In this document: piece by piece, positions 33,809-41,919 of the stretch
Layout: each line of letters starts with the position of its first letter
How positions within the stretch are numbered: the stretch's first letter is position 1
Translations under genes and position numbers: made by a program
The notes under the pieces: generated by a model
The model's input: only the letters and a program-made list of their open reading frames with translations
Databases searched by the model: none
Told to the model about the DNA's origin: nothing
Origin: Acidovorax sp. CCYZU-2555
GTDB lineage: Bacteria > Pseudomonadota > Gammaproteobacteria > Burkholderiales > Burkholderiaceae_C
NCBI RefSeq assembly: GCF_018413525.1
Contig: NZ_JAHCDD010000017.1
Location: forward strand, 1-64,000
Direction of reading: 5' to 3'
Length of the DNA: 64,000 bases

Positions 33809-34884
33809 CAGCGCGCTCCCAGCTGGTCGAGTTCGGCCGTGATCGCGGCTTCGTCGAGCTCATGTCCGATCAGCACCAGATGGGTCTGCGGCGTTTCGCC
33901 CGCGGCCCAGCGGCGATCGAAGTAGCTGTCGAAGCGCGTGCCCACGCCATGCACCACCAGGCGCATGGGTTTGGCCGGCACGGCGACAAAGCCCTTGACG
34001 CGGTAGACCGTGTGTTCGGAGACGATGCGCGCCAGCGCCGCGAGCAGCGCATCGCGGTCGACCGCGGGCAGCTTGACGACGATGGAATCGAACTCGTCGT
34101 GGTCGTGTTCGTCGTGGTCGTCGCCATGGCCGTGGTGGCCCTGGCGCTGGTCAATGGTCTCTTCCGAGGCGCTGGACAGGCCCAGCACCACGCCCAGGTC
34201 GATCCTGCCCTGGTCGGCGGCAACGATCTTCACCTGCGCCGGCACTTCCTCGCGCACGATGGCTTCGACCTTGGCGCGGTCTGCGCTGCTGGCCAGATCG
34301 AGCTTGGTCAACACCACCAGGTCGGCCGACATCAGCTGGTCTTCGAACAGCTCGTGCAGCGGCGATTCGTGGTCCAGGTTCGGGTCCTGGCGGCGCTGGG
34401 CGTCCACAGCCGCGGGGTTGGCCGCGAACTGGCCGGCGGCCGTGGCGGGCACATCGACCACGGTGATCACGGCGTCCACCGTGCAGGCGTTCTTGATCTC
34501 GGGCCAGTTGAAGGCCTGGACCAGAGGCTTGGGCAGGGCCAGGCCGCTGGTCTCGATCAGGATATGGTCGATGTCGGCGCGGCGCGCGATCAGCTCGCGC
34601 ATCACGGGGTAGAACTCTTCCTGCACGGTGCAGCACATGCAGCCGTTGGCGAGTTCATAGAGCTGGCCCTCCTGCCCTGCGCCCTGTTCATTGCCGTTCT
34701 CGTCGCAGCCAATGCCGCAGCTGCGCAGGATGTCGCCATCGATGCCCAGTTCGCCGAACTCGTTGACGATCACCGCGATGCGGCGGCCGTTCGCGTTCTC
34801 CAGGATATGGCGCAGCAGCGTGGTCTTGCCGCTGCCCAGAAAGCCTGTGACGATGGTGGCGGGAATCTTGGCGGTGGTGTTCAT
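33808..34884 (-). CDS. cobW: Cobalamin biosynthesis GTPase CobW
   Basis: G3E-family P-loop GTPase (358 aa), thought to be a cobalt chaperone for CobN. Walker A is GFLGSGKTTLLRHIL near residue 20. The metal-site motif CxCC appears as GCMCCTVQEEF, and ETSGLALPKP and VVLTKLDLAS follow. A histidine/aspartate-rich loop (HHGHGDDHDEHDHDEFD, about residue 255) is a further metal-binding element, before the CobW C-terminal domain. AGGAG 6 nt before ATG 34884 fixes the start; an open extension upstream is antisense-like. It overlaps cobN by one base. Confidence 0.96.
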   Translation of the reverse strand: MNTTAKIPATIVTGFLGSGKTTLLRHILENANGRRIAVIVNEFGELGIDGDILRSCGIGCDENGNEQGAGQEGQLYELANGCMCCTVQEEFYPVMRELIARRADIDHILIETSGLALPKPLVQAFNWPEIKNACTVDAVITVVDVPATAAGQFAANPAAVDAQRRQDPNLDHESPLHELFEDQLMSADLVVLTKLDLASSADRAKVEAIVREEVPAQVKIVAADQGRIDLGVVLGLSSASEETIDQRQGHHGHGDDHDEHDHDEFDSIVVKLPAVDRDALLAALARIVSEHTVYRVKGFVAVPAKPMRLVVHGVGTRFDSYFDRRWAAGETPQTHLVLIGHELDEAAITAELDQLGAR

Positions 34885-34915
34885 GGGAATCTCCTGTGGG
34901 ATACGGAACGAAATT

Positions 34916-35689
34916 TCAAACGGATGCCGGCGGCTGGCAGCGCCAGGGCACGACATAGCCCTGACTTTCATGCTCGCCATGCATGGCCTGCACCTGGTAG
35001 ACGTTTTGCAGATGGGCGGGCGTGAGCACCTGGCGCGGCGCGCCGCAGGCCACGGCCCGGCCCTGGTTGAGCAGCAGCACGCGGTCGCAAAAGCGGCTGG
35101 CGAGCGTGAGGTCGTGCAGCACCACGACCACGGCGCGGCCCGCATTGCACTGCGCGCGCAGCAGCTCCATCACGCTGAGCTGATGGAAGGGATCGAGCGC
35201 CGACACCGGTTCATCGGCGAGCAGCAGCGGCGCCTCGACGGCCAGCGCACGCGCCAGCCGCGCGCGGGCACGCTCGCCGCCCGAGAGCTGGTCGAGCGAA
35301 CGCTGCTGCATTGCCGTGAGGTGCATGGCGGCCAGCGCCGAATCGATGGCGGCATTGTCGGCGCCGCTGAGCACGCGCGGCCCCCAGCGGCGCTGATGTG
35401 GAATGCGGCCCAGCGCAACGAAATCGCGCACCGACAACGGCCAGGCGACCGTATCGCCCTGGGCCAGATAGGCCAGGCGGCGCGCGCGCTGCGGCGACGC
35501 CATCGCGGCCAGCTCTTCGCCCTGCAGCAAGACCTGGCCCTGGTGCGGCAGCAGCTGGGCCAGGGCCTTGAGCGCCGAGCTCTTGCCCGCGCCGTTGGGC
35601 CCTATCAGCGCAAACAGCTCGCCGGCGCGCACGTCGAATGACAGCGCATGGACGCGGGACGGGACTTGCAGCGCGGCAATGGACAGCAT
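34916..35689 (-). CDS. btuD: ABC transporter ATP-binding protein (BtuD/FecE type), cobalamin operon
   Basis: ATPase (257 aa) of a vitamin B12/iron-complex importer. Walker A GPNGAGKSSALKAL, Q-loop YLAQGDTVAWPL, signature LSGGERARARLARAL, Walker B PLLLADEPVSALDP and the switch His in VVLHDLTLASRF are all present. Start at ATG 35689, sharing a base with the permease stop. Being in the riboswitch-led cob operon with a BtuC-type permease and a BtuF-like receptor, it most likely powers corrinoid (or cobalt complex) uptake. An iron-siderophore role is the alternative. Confidence 0.92.
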   Translation of the reverse strand: MLSIAALQVPSRVHALSFDVRAGELFALIGPNGAGKSSALKALAQLLPHQGQVLLQGEELAAMASPQRARRLAYLAQGDTVAWPLSVRDFVALGRIPHQRRWGPRVLSGADNAAIDSALAAMHLTAMQQRSLDQLSGGERARARLARALAVEAPLLLADEPVSALDPFHQLSVMELLRAQCNAGRAVVVVLHDLTLASRFCDRVLLLNQGRAVACGAPRQVLTPAHLQNVYQVQAMHGEHESQGYVVPWRCQPPASV

Positions 35690-36696
35690 CAGCGGCTCCT
35701 CCAGCGCTCGCGCAGCACGAGATAAAAGAAGAAGGGCGCGCCTATCAGCGCCGTGACCACGCCCAGCATCAGTTCCACGCGGCCGCTGAGCAGGCGCAAG
35801 GCGATATCGGCGGCCAGCAGCAGCACCGCGCCGCCCAGCGCGCTGGGCAGTATCAGTGCCGAAGGCCGGTAGCCCACGGCACGGCGAAACAGATGCGGCA
35901 CGACCAGGCCGATAAAGCCTATCGTGCCCGTGACGGCGACGCTGGCGCCCACGCACAGCGCCGTGCCGGCGATGATCTGCGCGCGCAGCCGCGGCAGGCT
36001 CACGCCCATGCTCGCGGCTTCGTCTTCGCCCAGCGTCAGCGCGTCGAGATGGCGGCCGCTGACGGCCAGGATCAGCAGGCCCAGCGCGATGAACGGCGCG
36101 CTCAGGCGCACTTCGTCAAAGCTGCGGTCGGCCAGCGAGCCCATGAGCCACAGCACGATGTCCTGCATGTCGGTGGGCGTGGGCGCGAGATTGATCGCCA
36201 GCGACGTCAGCGCGCCCGTGAGCGCCGACATCGCGACGCCCGCCAGGATCAAGGTCAGATTGCTCGCGCCGCGGCGCGCGATGCGGTAGAGAACGAAAGT
36301 CGCCAGGGCCGCGCTGGCCATGGCCACCGTGGGCAGCAGCCAGGGGTTCCAGTGCCACAGCCCGAAATAGATGCAGACCACAGCGCCCAGACCCGCGCTG
36401 GAACTCACGCCCAGAATGCCGGGCTCGGCCAGCGGATTGCGCAGCAGCCCCTGCAGCGCCGCGCCGCACACGCCCAGCGACATGCCCACCAGCACGCCCA
36501 GCACCACGCGCGGCAGGCGAATCTCTTCGATGATGGCGCGCTGGCGCAGCGCGAGATCGCTGTCAGGTGCACCCAGCGCCTGCCACCAGTCGGCAACGCC
36601 AATCGGCACCGAGCCAATGCCCAGCGACAGCGCGCACAGCAGCAGCAGCGCGGCCAGCAGGCCCGCATTGAGCAGCCACAGGCGTGGCGCCTTCAT
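35689..36696 (-). CDS. btuC: FecCD/BtuC-family ABC transporter permease, cobalamin operon
   Basis: Integral membrane permease (335 aa, about 10 transmembrane helices) of the FecCD/BtuC family. Family motifs include IRLPRVVLGVLVGMSLGVCGAALQGLLRNPLAEPGILGVSSSAGLGAV near residues 60-105, the coupling region GTIGFIGLVVPHLFRRAVGYR, and the C-terminal LMLGVVTALIGAPFFFYLVLR. It overlaps the receptor gene by 4 bp and the ATPase gene by one. It forms a BtuCDF-type importer with its neighbours. Confidence 0.95.
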   Translation of the reverse strand: MKAPRLWLLNAGLLAALLLLCALSLGIGSVPIGVADWWQALGAPDSDLALRQRAIIEEIRLPRVVLGVLVGMSLGVCGAALQGLLRNPLAEPGILGVSSSAGLGAVVCIYFGLWHWNPWLLPTVAMASAALATFVLYRIARRGASNLTLILAGVAMSALTGALTSLAINLAPTPTDMQDIVLWLMGSLADRSFDEVRLSAPFIALGLLILAVSGRHLDALTLGEDEAASMGVSLPRLRAQIIAGTALCVGASVAVTGTIGFIGLVVPHLFRRAVGYRPSALILPSALGGAVLLLAADIALRLLSGRVELMLGVVTALIGAPFFFYLVLRERWRSR

Positions 36697-37538
36697 GGAC
36701 GCGGCTCCAGATGCAGCGCATCGATCTGCAGCGCCACGGCTTCGGCGGCTTCTATCAGCTGCCAGTTGCTGCAGCCCCAGTCGTTCTGCTGCAGCGCGAC
36801 CACGGGAATGCGCTCCAGCAAGGCTTTCATCTGTGGATGGCGCGACAGCCCCGAGCGCGCATAGGCCAGGTCATTGACCAGGCCCGGCGTGATGAACACG
36901 TCGGGCGGATTGTTCAGAATGCGTTCCAGATCGACGCGGCCCCAGCCCGCGAGCCCCAGCGCCGTCGCATGGTTGCGCAGGCCCGCGGCCTGGAGCACGG
37001 CATCGACATGGGTCTTGGTTCCCGCGCTGCCGCCGTTGGGCCGCAGATAAAGCGCATTGAACGGCCGCGGCGTGGCCTGCAACCGGGCGCGCCTGGCCTG
37101 GGTCGCGGCCAGCAGTTGCTGCGCCGCGGCTTCGCGGCCCATGGCGCGGCCCATCTGCAAGGTGCTGCTGTCTATGCCTTCCCAATCGGTGGGAAACGGC
37201 ACGGTGACGATGCGCACGCCATGGCGCTTGAGCAGCGCCTGCTGGTGGCGCGCATTCCAGCGCCGCGAGGCCAGCACCAGATCGGGCTTGAGGTGCAGCA
37301 CATCTTCGGCCGTGGCCTCATTGGCCGGGAACTGGCGCGCCCTGGCGGCCAGCGAGAAGCGCTGCGCGTCCTGGCTCTGGCGCGACAGCGAGACGATTTG
37401 CGCGGGGTCGGCAAGGCCCAGCGCGAGCACATCGGCGCAGATGTTCGTGGACATCAGTCGCGGCAGCGGCGCGGCCGTCGTCAGCAGGGGCAGGGCGGCT
37501 GCCAAGGCCAACGTGCAGGCGCAGAGGGCAAGGCGCAT
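36693..37538 (-). CDS. btuF: BtuF-like periplasmic binding protein, cobalamin operon
   Basis: Periplasmic receptor (281 aa) of the cobalamin/iron-complex class. It has a signal peptide (RLALCACTLALAAALPLLTTAAP), then LPRLMSTNICADVLALGLADPAQIVSLS, LHLKPDLVLASRRWNARHQQALLKRHGV and NNPPDVFITPGLVNDLAYARSG. It is shorter than FhuD/FecB proteins and close to BtuF length. Start ATG 37538 overlaps the cobO stop as TAATG. Its position between cobO and the permease supports a corrinoid ligand; direct evidence is absent. Confidence 0.9.
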   Translation of the reverse strand: MRLALCACTLALAAALPLLTTAAPLPRLMSTNICADVLALGLADPAQIVSLSRQSQDAQRFSLAARARQFPANEATAEDVLHLKPDLVLASRRWNARHQQALLKRHGVRIVTVPFPTDWEGIDSSTLQMGRAMGREAAAQQLLAATQARRARLQATPRPFNALYLRPNGGSAGTKTHVDAVLQAAGLRNHATALGLAGWGRVDLERILNNPPDVFITPGLVNDLAYARSGLSRHPQMKALLERIPVVALQQNDWGCSNWQLIEAAEAVALQIDALHLEPRP

Positions 37539-38164
37539 TAGAAATCCAGGCCGGCCTGGGCCTTGATGCCCGCGCGAAACGCGTGGCGGGTGTCGGCAAT
37601 CTCGCTCACGGTGTCGGCCAGTGCCAGCAGCACCGGCGGCGCGTTGCGTCCGGTGATCACCACGTTCTGCGCGGGCGGGCGCGCGCGAATCGCCGCGGCC
37701 ACATCGGACGCGTCCAGATAGCCGTATTCGAGCATGAACGTCAGCTCGTCGAGCAGCACCAGGCCCAGCGAGGCGTCGGCCAGCATGTGCTGGGCGGCCT
37801 GCCAGGCGATATCGGCCGCGGCCTTGTCGGCGGCCCAGCCCTGGCTGTTCCAGGTGCAGCCCGTGGCCATCGCATGGTAGGCGACGCGCGCGAACGCGCC
37901 CTGGCCCAGCAGCCCTTGCTGCAGCAGGAAGGTGACTTCGCCATTCGATTGCGTGCCGGTGATGAACTGCACCAGGCCCGCGCGCTGGCCATGGCCCAGG
38001 GCGCGGTACAGCGTGCCGAACGCCGAGGTGGTCTTGCCCTTGCCATGGCCGGTCAGCAGCACGACCACGCCTTGCAGCGCGCGCGAACGCTCGACGGCGG
38101 CATCCACCTGGGCTTTTTTCTGCTGCATGCGCTGGGCATGCGCCTGTTGGAACTGGTCGTCCAT
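37538..38164 (-). CDS. cobO: Cob(I)yrinic acid a,c-diamide adenosyltransferase (CobO/BtuR)
   Basis: Corrinoid adenosyltransferase (208 aa from ATG 38164), transferring the 5'-deoxyadenosyl group of ATP to cob(I)alamin or its precursors in the cytoplasm. The modified P-loop GHGKGKTTSAFGTLYRALGHG near residue 43 is diagnostic, with VQFITGTQSNGE, HAMATGCTWNSQG, LVLLDELTFMLEYGYLD and VVITGRNAPP. A TTG at 38215 would add 17 residues. It is the first gene after the cobalamin riboswitch and is tightly coupled to the BtuF-like gene. Confidence 0.96.
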   Translation of the reverse strand: MDDQFQQAHAQRMQQKKAQVDAAVERSRALQGVVVLLTGHGKGKTTSAFGTLYRALGHGQRAGLVQFITGTQSNGEVTFLLQQGLLGQGAFARVAYHAMATGCTWNSQGWAADKAAADIAWQAAQHMLADASLGLVLLDELTFMLEYGYLDASDVAAAIRARPPAQNVVITGRNAPPVLLALADTVSEIADTRHAFRAGIKAQAGLDF

Positions 38165-38277
38165 GCGCTCCGCGATCAAGGGGACCACGGGATAAGACTG
38201 CGTGCGAACGCCCAAGGCGACAGCGTGGCCCCGGGACGGTCAGCAAACGGCCCACACCCCGTGGCTATGACTGAAAT

Positions 38278-38470
38278 CGTACAGGTCGGTATTCTGGCTC
38301 GCCGTCGTCCAGCGCACACCACCTTCCCGGGCCGGGGCCCAGTGGCATTGAAGTGTGTCTGTCAGGCTTACAGCAGCGGGGGCTGCGCCGGAATGCGCGG
38401 GCAAGGGGCCCGAAGTCACCGGTCTTCCCGTTTCACCCCGGCCGCGGCTGCGGCCCGGGACTCCTGTACG
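38278..38470 (-). promoter_or_regulatory. Cobalamin riboswitch upstream of cobO operon
   Basis: On the minus strand the terminal P1 helix pairs CGTACAGG (38470-38463) with CCTGTACG (38285-38278). Between them are the class hallmarks: GTGAAACGGGAA, a CCCCCGCTGCTGTAAGCC segment, the B12 box GCCACTG...GGGAAGG and GAGCCAGAATACCGACCTG. An expression platform with a possible CCAC/GTGG hairpin covers the next 110 nt up to cobO. It should lower expression of the whole cobO-chlD operon when adenosylcobalamin is plentiful. Confidence 0.95.
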
Positions 38471-38479
38471 GGTGCGGCG

Positions 38480-38485
38480 ATTATA
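38480..38485 (-). promoter_or_regulatory. -10 element of the riboswitch promoter
   Basis: A consensus TATAAT on the minus strand lies 10 bp before the first riboswitch helix, placing the transcript start just ahead of the aptamer. The -35 is weak. The promoter lies between the GNAT gene's stop and the riboswitch. Confidence 0.65.
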
Positions 38486-38518
38486 GGAGCGCGTGGCCAT
38501 CCTCCGGCGCGCCCGGCC

Positions 38519-39037
38519 TCAGAGCCCACATTCCATGTGGATGGTCTGCCATTCAGGGTCGGCGTCCCGGCACAGCACTTGAAAACCATGGCGCTGCCAG
38601 AACAGTTCCGCGCCCGGCAGGAACGGGTGGGTGTGCAGATAAAGCACGTCTATGTCCTGGTCCACGGCCTGCGCTTTGAGCGCCGCGAACAGCGCGTCGG
38701 CAATGCCTTGTCTGCGGCATGCGGGCGCGACAAACAGCCGCACCACTTCGACCACGCGCCGGCCCGTGAAATCGAGCTGGGCAAAGCGATCGTCATAGGC
38801 GCGCCAGGCAATGGTGCCCACCAGTCCATGGACATGGTCATGCGCTGCGAGCATGCGGCCGTCTTGGCAATAGACCTGTTCGAAGTTCAGCAGATCGGGC
38901 GCAAGCGCCGCGGTGTCGACACGGCCAGAGAACATCTGGGCACGGGCTTGCTGGAGGAAGTCGAGGACTGGAGGGAGGGAGAGCACAGGGGCGATGCGCA
39001 GCTTGGCGGGGAGGGGCATGGCAAGAATCTGGAGCAT
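38519..39037 (-). CDS. GNAT family N-acetyltransferase
   Basis: Acetyl-CoA-dependent acyltransferase of 172 aa. The GNAT core shows VVEVVRLFVAPACRRQGIADALFAALKAQA, the R-x-x-G-x-A pyrophosphate loop, and a C-terminal strand with AELFWQRHGFQVL. An internal ATG at 39019 is an alternative start. It is transcribed toward the riboswitch-led cob operon but ends before that promoter. The acceptor substrate is unknown. Confidence 0.85.
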   Translation of the reverse strand: MLQILAMPLPAKLRIAPVLSLPPVLDFLQQARAQMFSGRVDTAALAPDLLNFEQVYCQDGRMLAAHDHVHGLVGTIAWRAYDDRFAQLDFTGRRVVEVVRLFVAPACRRQGIADALFAALKAQAVDQDIDVLYLHTHPFLPGAELFWQRHGFQVLCRDADPEWQTIHMECGL

Positions 39038-39175
39038 TGGGGGATTGGATCGCGGGGCGAATGGCTTCCTAGTCCGTTAGCCCTTCGGCAGGCTCTTAGA
39101 AGCAGCAATTTTTTGTTTAATAAAGCAATGACTTAGAAGGTAGTCAATTTTGGCAAACAGCGACAAAACTGTGAA

Positions 39176-39352
39176 CCGTTCGTGGTGAGCTTCCCTGGCC
39201 GGGCGCGTCGCACCATGAACGCCCCGTCCTCAGCTTTGAGCGCAGGCCGTTCATCCTTCGACAGGCTCAGGACGAACGGGTTTTTAATGCCCGATGTTTC
39301 TTTTGAACGTCTTGCGAGACCTCGGCTCGCTTACTCCGCTCAGGGCGAACGG
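39176..39352. repeat. Cluster of dispersed palindromic repeat elements
   Basis: The best copy (39247-39279) is a hairpin with arms CCGTTCATCCT and AGGACGAACGG around TCGACAGGCTC, a type of dispersed intergenic repeat common in Comamonadaceae and relatives. Its G plus T5 tail could let it terminate transcription. Partial copies flank it: CCGTTCGTGGTGAGC at 39176-39190 and CCGCTCAGGGCGAACGG at 39336-39352. The surrounding 39038-39457 region otherwise holds no supported gene. Confidence 0.75.
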
Positions 39353-39457
39353 CCATCAGTGATTCGTGCCGAGCACAAGCGATCACAGAAAGACACAAGC
39401 GCGTTCTGCGCCCCAGCCAGCCTTTGTGCCCCACCCAAATCGGCTACATTACCTCAC

Positions 39458-39659
39458 CTTCGGTTCCGCAAGGACATGCGCCCGGCCAGCCGGCGCATGA
39501 GGGAATCCAATGGCGCGCAGGCGGTATGGCCCGCGCGCCGATGAAATGGAACTGCCCCCGCAACTGTAGGCAACGAGCGAGCGTGCCATACGCCACTGAA
39601 CGCAAGTTTGGGAAGGCGGCGCGCGCGCGATGACTTGCCAGTCAGGAAACCTGCCGAAG
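39458..39659 (+). promoter_or_regulatory. Cobalamin riboswitch upstream of second BtuFCD-like operon
   Basis: P1 pairs CTTCGG (39458-39463) with CCGAAG (39654-39659). The aptamer has GGTTCC...GAGGGAATCC, AACTGCCCCCGCAACTGTAGGC-type core (39550-39571), the B12 box GCCACTG...GGGAAGG and GCCAGTCAGGAAACCTGCC. About 155 nt of leader follow before the first start codon, including a perfect GCCGCGC/GCGCGGC hairpin near 39722-39746 that may belong to the expression platform. It drives the plus-strand operon 39815-44481. Confidence 0.95.
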
Positions 39660-39814
39660 AGCGACTTCAATCATTGCCGGCGGGGTGTCCGGGAAGTGAA
39701 CAATTTCTCGGAAATCCGGATGGGCCGCGCCTTTGCCTGCGCGGCGTAAGCCTGGCTTCGCGGTTTTGCTCTCTTCCAGAATATCGCCTGCCTATTCTGG
39801 AAAGACCTGTTTCT

Positions 39815-40849
39815 ATGCCTATCCGCCGCCTTGCCTTCTCCACGCTGTGTGCCGCCATGCTCGCCGGCGCCGCCCTGTCCTTCAGCGTCAGCGCCAGCGC
39901 CAGCGAATATCCGCTGCAGGTGCAGAACTGCGGCCATACGCTCAAGTTCGACAAGGCGCCCGCATCGGCCGTGACCATAGGCCAGGCCGGCACCGAAATG
40001 CTCTACGCGCTGGGCCTGGGCGACAAGGTCGCGGGCACCTCGCTGTGGTTCAACGCCGTGCTGCCGCAGTTCAAGGCCGTCAACGACAAGGTGACGCGCC
40101 TGGCCGACAACGACCCGAGCTTCGAGTCGGTGATAGGCAAGCGTCCGGCGCTGGTCGTGTCGCAGTTCGAATGGATGGTCGGCAAGGAAGGCGTGGTCGG
40201 CACGCGCGAGCAGTTCCATGACCTGCGCATCGCCACCTACGCCATGCCTTCGGACTGCGAAGGCAAGAACAACCTCAGCGGCTCCGACGGCACGCGCACC
40301 GCGGCCTATGACGTCAATGCGCTGTACAAGAGCGTGCAGCAACTGGCGCAGATTTTCGATGTCGAAGCGCGCGGCAAGGCCCTGGTCAATGACTTGACGC
40401 AGCGCCAGGCCAAGGCCGTGGCCGAACTCAAGTCGTCGAAGCTGCAGAACGTCTCGGCCGCGCTGTGGTTTTCCAGCGCCGATCTGGCCATCGATCCCTA
40501 CATGGCGGGCCAGAAGGGCGTGGCCGGCTACATGATGCAGACGCTGGGCCTGCGCAATATCGTGACCTCGGCCGAAGAGTGGCCCACCGTGGGCTGGGAA
40601 ACCATTGCCAAGGCCAATCCGTCTATCCTGATCATCGCGCGCATGGACCGCCGCCGTTTCCCCGCCGATGACTATCAGAAGAAGCTCGAGTTTCTGAAGA
40701 AGGACCCGGTGACCCAGCATATGGACGCGGTGAAGAACAACCGCATCGTGATTGTCGACGCCGACGCGCTGCAAGGCTCGATCCGCATGGTCGACGGCAT
40801 CGAACAGATCGCCCAGGCCGCGCTCAAACTGCAAGGCGCGGTGCGCTGA
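39815..40849 (+). CDS. ABC transporter substrate-binding protein (BtuF/FepB type)
   Basis: Periplasmic receptor (344 aa), first gene under the second cobalamin riboswitch. A signal peptide (LAFSTLCAAMLAGAALSFSVSASA) precedes YPLQVQNCGHTLKFDKAPASAVTIGQAGTEMLYALGLGDKVAGTS, a pattern of class III metal-chelate receptors. KRPALVVSQFEWM, WPTVGWETIAKANPSILIIARMD and IRMVDGIEQIAQAAL follow. GGAAAG precedes ATG 39815; longer in-frame extensions run back into the riboswitch and are excluded. It is longer than BtuF (about 266 aa), so the ligand could be a corrinoid, a cobalt chelate or another metal complex. Confidence 0.92.
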   Translation: MPIRRLAFSTLCAAMLAGAALSFSVSASASEYPLQVQNCGHTLKFDKAPASAVTIGQAGTEMLYALGLGDKVAGTSLWFNAVLPQFKAVNDKVTRLADNDPSFESVIGKRPALVVSQFEWMVGKEGVVGTREQFHDLRIATYAMPSDCEGKNNLSGSDGTRTAAYDVNALYKSVQQLAQIFDVEARGKALVNDLTQRQAKAVAELKSSKLQNVSAALWFSSADLAIDPYMAGQKGVAGYMMQTLGLRNIVTSAEEWPTVGWETIAKANPSILIIARMDRRRFPADDYQKKLEFLKKDPVTQHMDAVKNNRIVIVDADALQGSIRMVDGIEQIAQAALKLQGAVR

Positions 40850-40875
40850 TACGACTGGCGCCGCGTTTTTTCTCC

Positions 40876-41919
40876 ATGCCCGTGTCTGTTTCCCTGCTGC
40901 GCCCGTTCCTGCTGACCACCGCGGCGCTGGCCGTTCTGGCCGTCGCCATCCTGCTTGGGGTGGCGATTGGCGAGACCAGCCTGTCGCCCAGCGTCGTCTA
41001 CCAGGTGCTGGCCAACCAGCTCGCGGGTGCGCAGTATCCGGTCGACCCCATAGACCAGGGCATTGTCTGGAACTACCGGCTGGCGCGCGCGCTCGTGGCC
41101 GCGAGCTGCGGCGCGGGCCTGGCGATTTCGGGCGTGATCCTGCAATCGCTGCTGCGCAATGCGCTGGCCGAGCCGTATCTGCTGGGCATTTCGGCGGGCG
41201 CCTCGACGGGCGCGGTGCTGGTGTCGGTCGCGGGCCTGGGCGCGGGCGCGATCTCCATGACCACGGGCGCGTTCTTCGGCGCGGTCTGCGCGTTCGCGCT
41301 GGTCGCCTTGCTCGCGCATGCCGCGGGCAGCGGCGGCCTGCGCAACAGCGCGCAGATCGTGCTGGCCGGCATTGCGGGCTCGCAGCTGTTCAATGCCTTG
41401 ACCTCGCTGATCATCACCAAGTCGGGCAGCGCCGAGCAGGCGCGCGGCATCATGTTCTGGATGCTGGGCAATCTGAGCGGCGTGCGCTGGAGCGACACGC
41501 TGCTGACCACATGCATCGCCGTTGCCGGCATTGCGGTGTGCCTGTGGCATGCGCGCGCGCTCGATGCGTTCACGTTCGGCAGCGAATCGGCGGCCGCGCT
41601 GGGGGTGGCGGTGCGCCGCGTGCAACTGGTGCTGCTGCTGGTGGCGGCGCTGATCACGGCGGTAATGGTCTCCATCGTGGGCGCGATCGGCTTTGTCGGC
41701 CTGGTGATTCCGCATGCGGCGCGCTTCATGGTCGGGGTGCGGCATCGCCGGCTGATTCCGGCGAGCGCGCTGATCGGCGCGGTGTTTTTGATCGCCGCCG
41801 ATGTGATCTCGCGCACGCTGATCCCGGGCCAGGTGCTGCCGATTGGCGTGATCACCGCGCTGGTCGGGGCGCCGGTGTTTGCCGGCATTTTGCTCAAGGG
41901 CCGTGGAGGGCGGGCATGA
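40876..41919 (+). CDS. FecCD/BtuC-family ABC transporter permease
   Basis: Permease of 347 aa with about 10 transmembrane helices. Motifs: YRLARALVAASCGAGLAISGVILQSLLRNALAEPYLLGISAGASTGAV, QIVLAGIAGSQLFNAL, GAIGFVGLVIPHAARFMVG, and LPIGVITALVGAPVFAGILL at the C-terminus. It lies 26 bp after the receptor gene and overlaps the ATPase gene by 4 bp (ATGA). It is one half of the homodimeric channel of a metal-chelate importer under B12 control. Confidence 0.95.
   Translation: MPVSVSLLRPFLLTTAALAVLAVAILLGVAIGETSLSPSVVYQVLANQLAGAQYPVDPIDQGIVWNYRLARALVAASCGAGLAISGVILQSLLRNALAEPYLLGISAGASTGAVLVSVAGLGAGAISMTTGAFFGAVCAFALVALLAHAAGSGGLRNSAQIVLAGIAGSQLFNALTSLIITKSGSAEQARGIMFWMLGNLSGVRWSDTLLTTCIAVAGIAVCLWHARALDAFTFGSESAAALGVAVRRVQLVLLLVAALITAVMVSIVGAIGFVGLVIPHAARFMVGVRHRRLIPASALIGAVFLIAADVISRTLIPGQVLPIGVITALVGAPVFAGILLKGRGGRA

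Noticed and set aside
34884-35145. N-terminal extension of CobW
   Set aside because: The extension is antisense-like, rich in Arg/Cys/Pro, and overlaps the ABC ATPase gene. AGGAG before ATG 34884 supports the shorter protein.
39608-39814. N-terminal extension of the second receptor gene into the riboswitch
   Set aside because: It would translate the aptamer and places the signal peptide 70 residues inside. ATG 39815 gives a normal secreted receptor.
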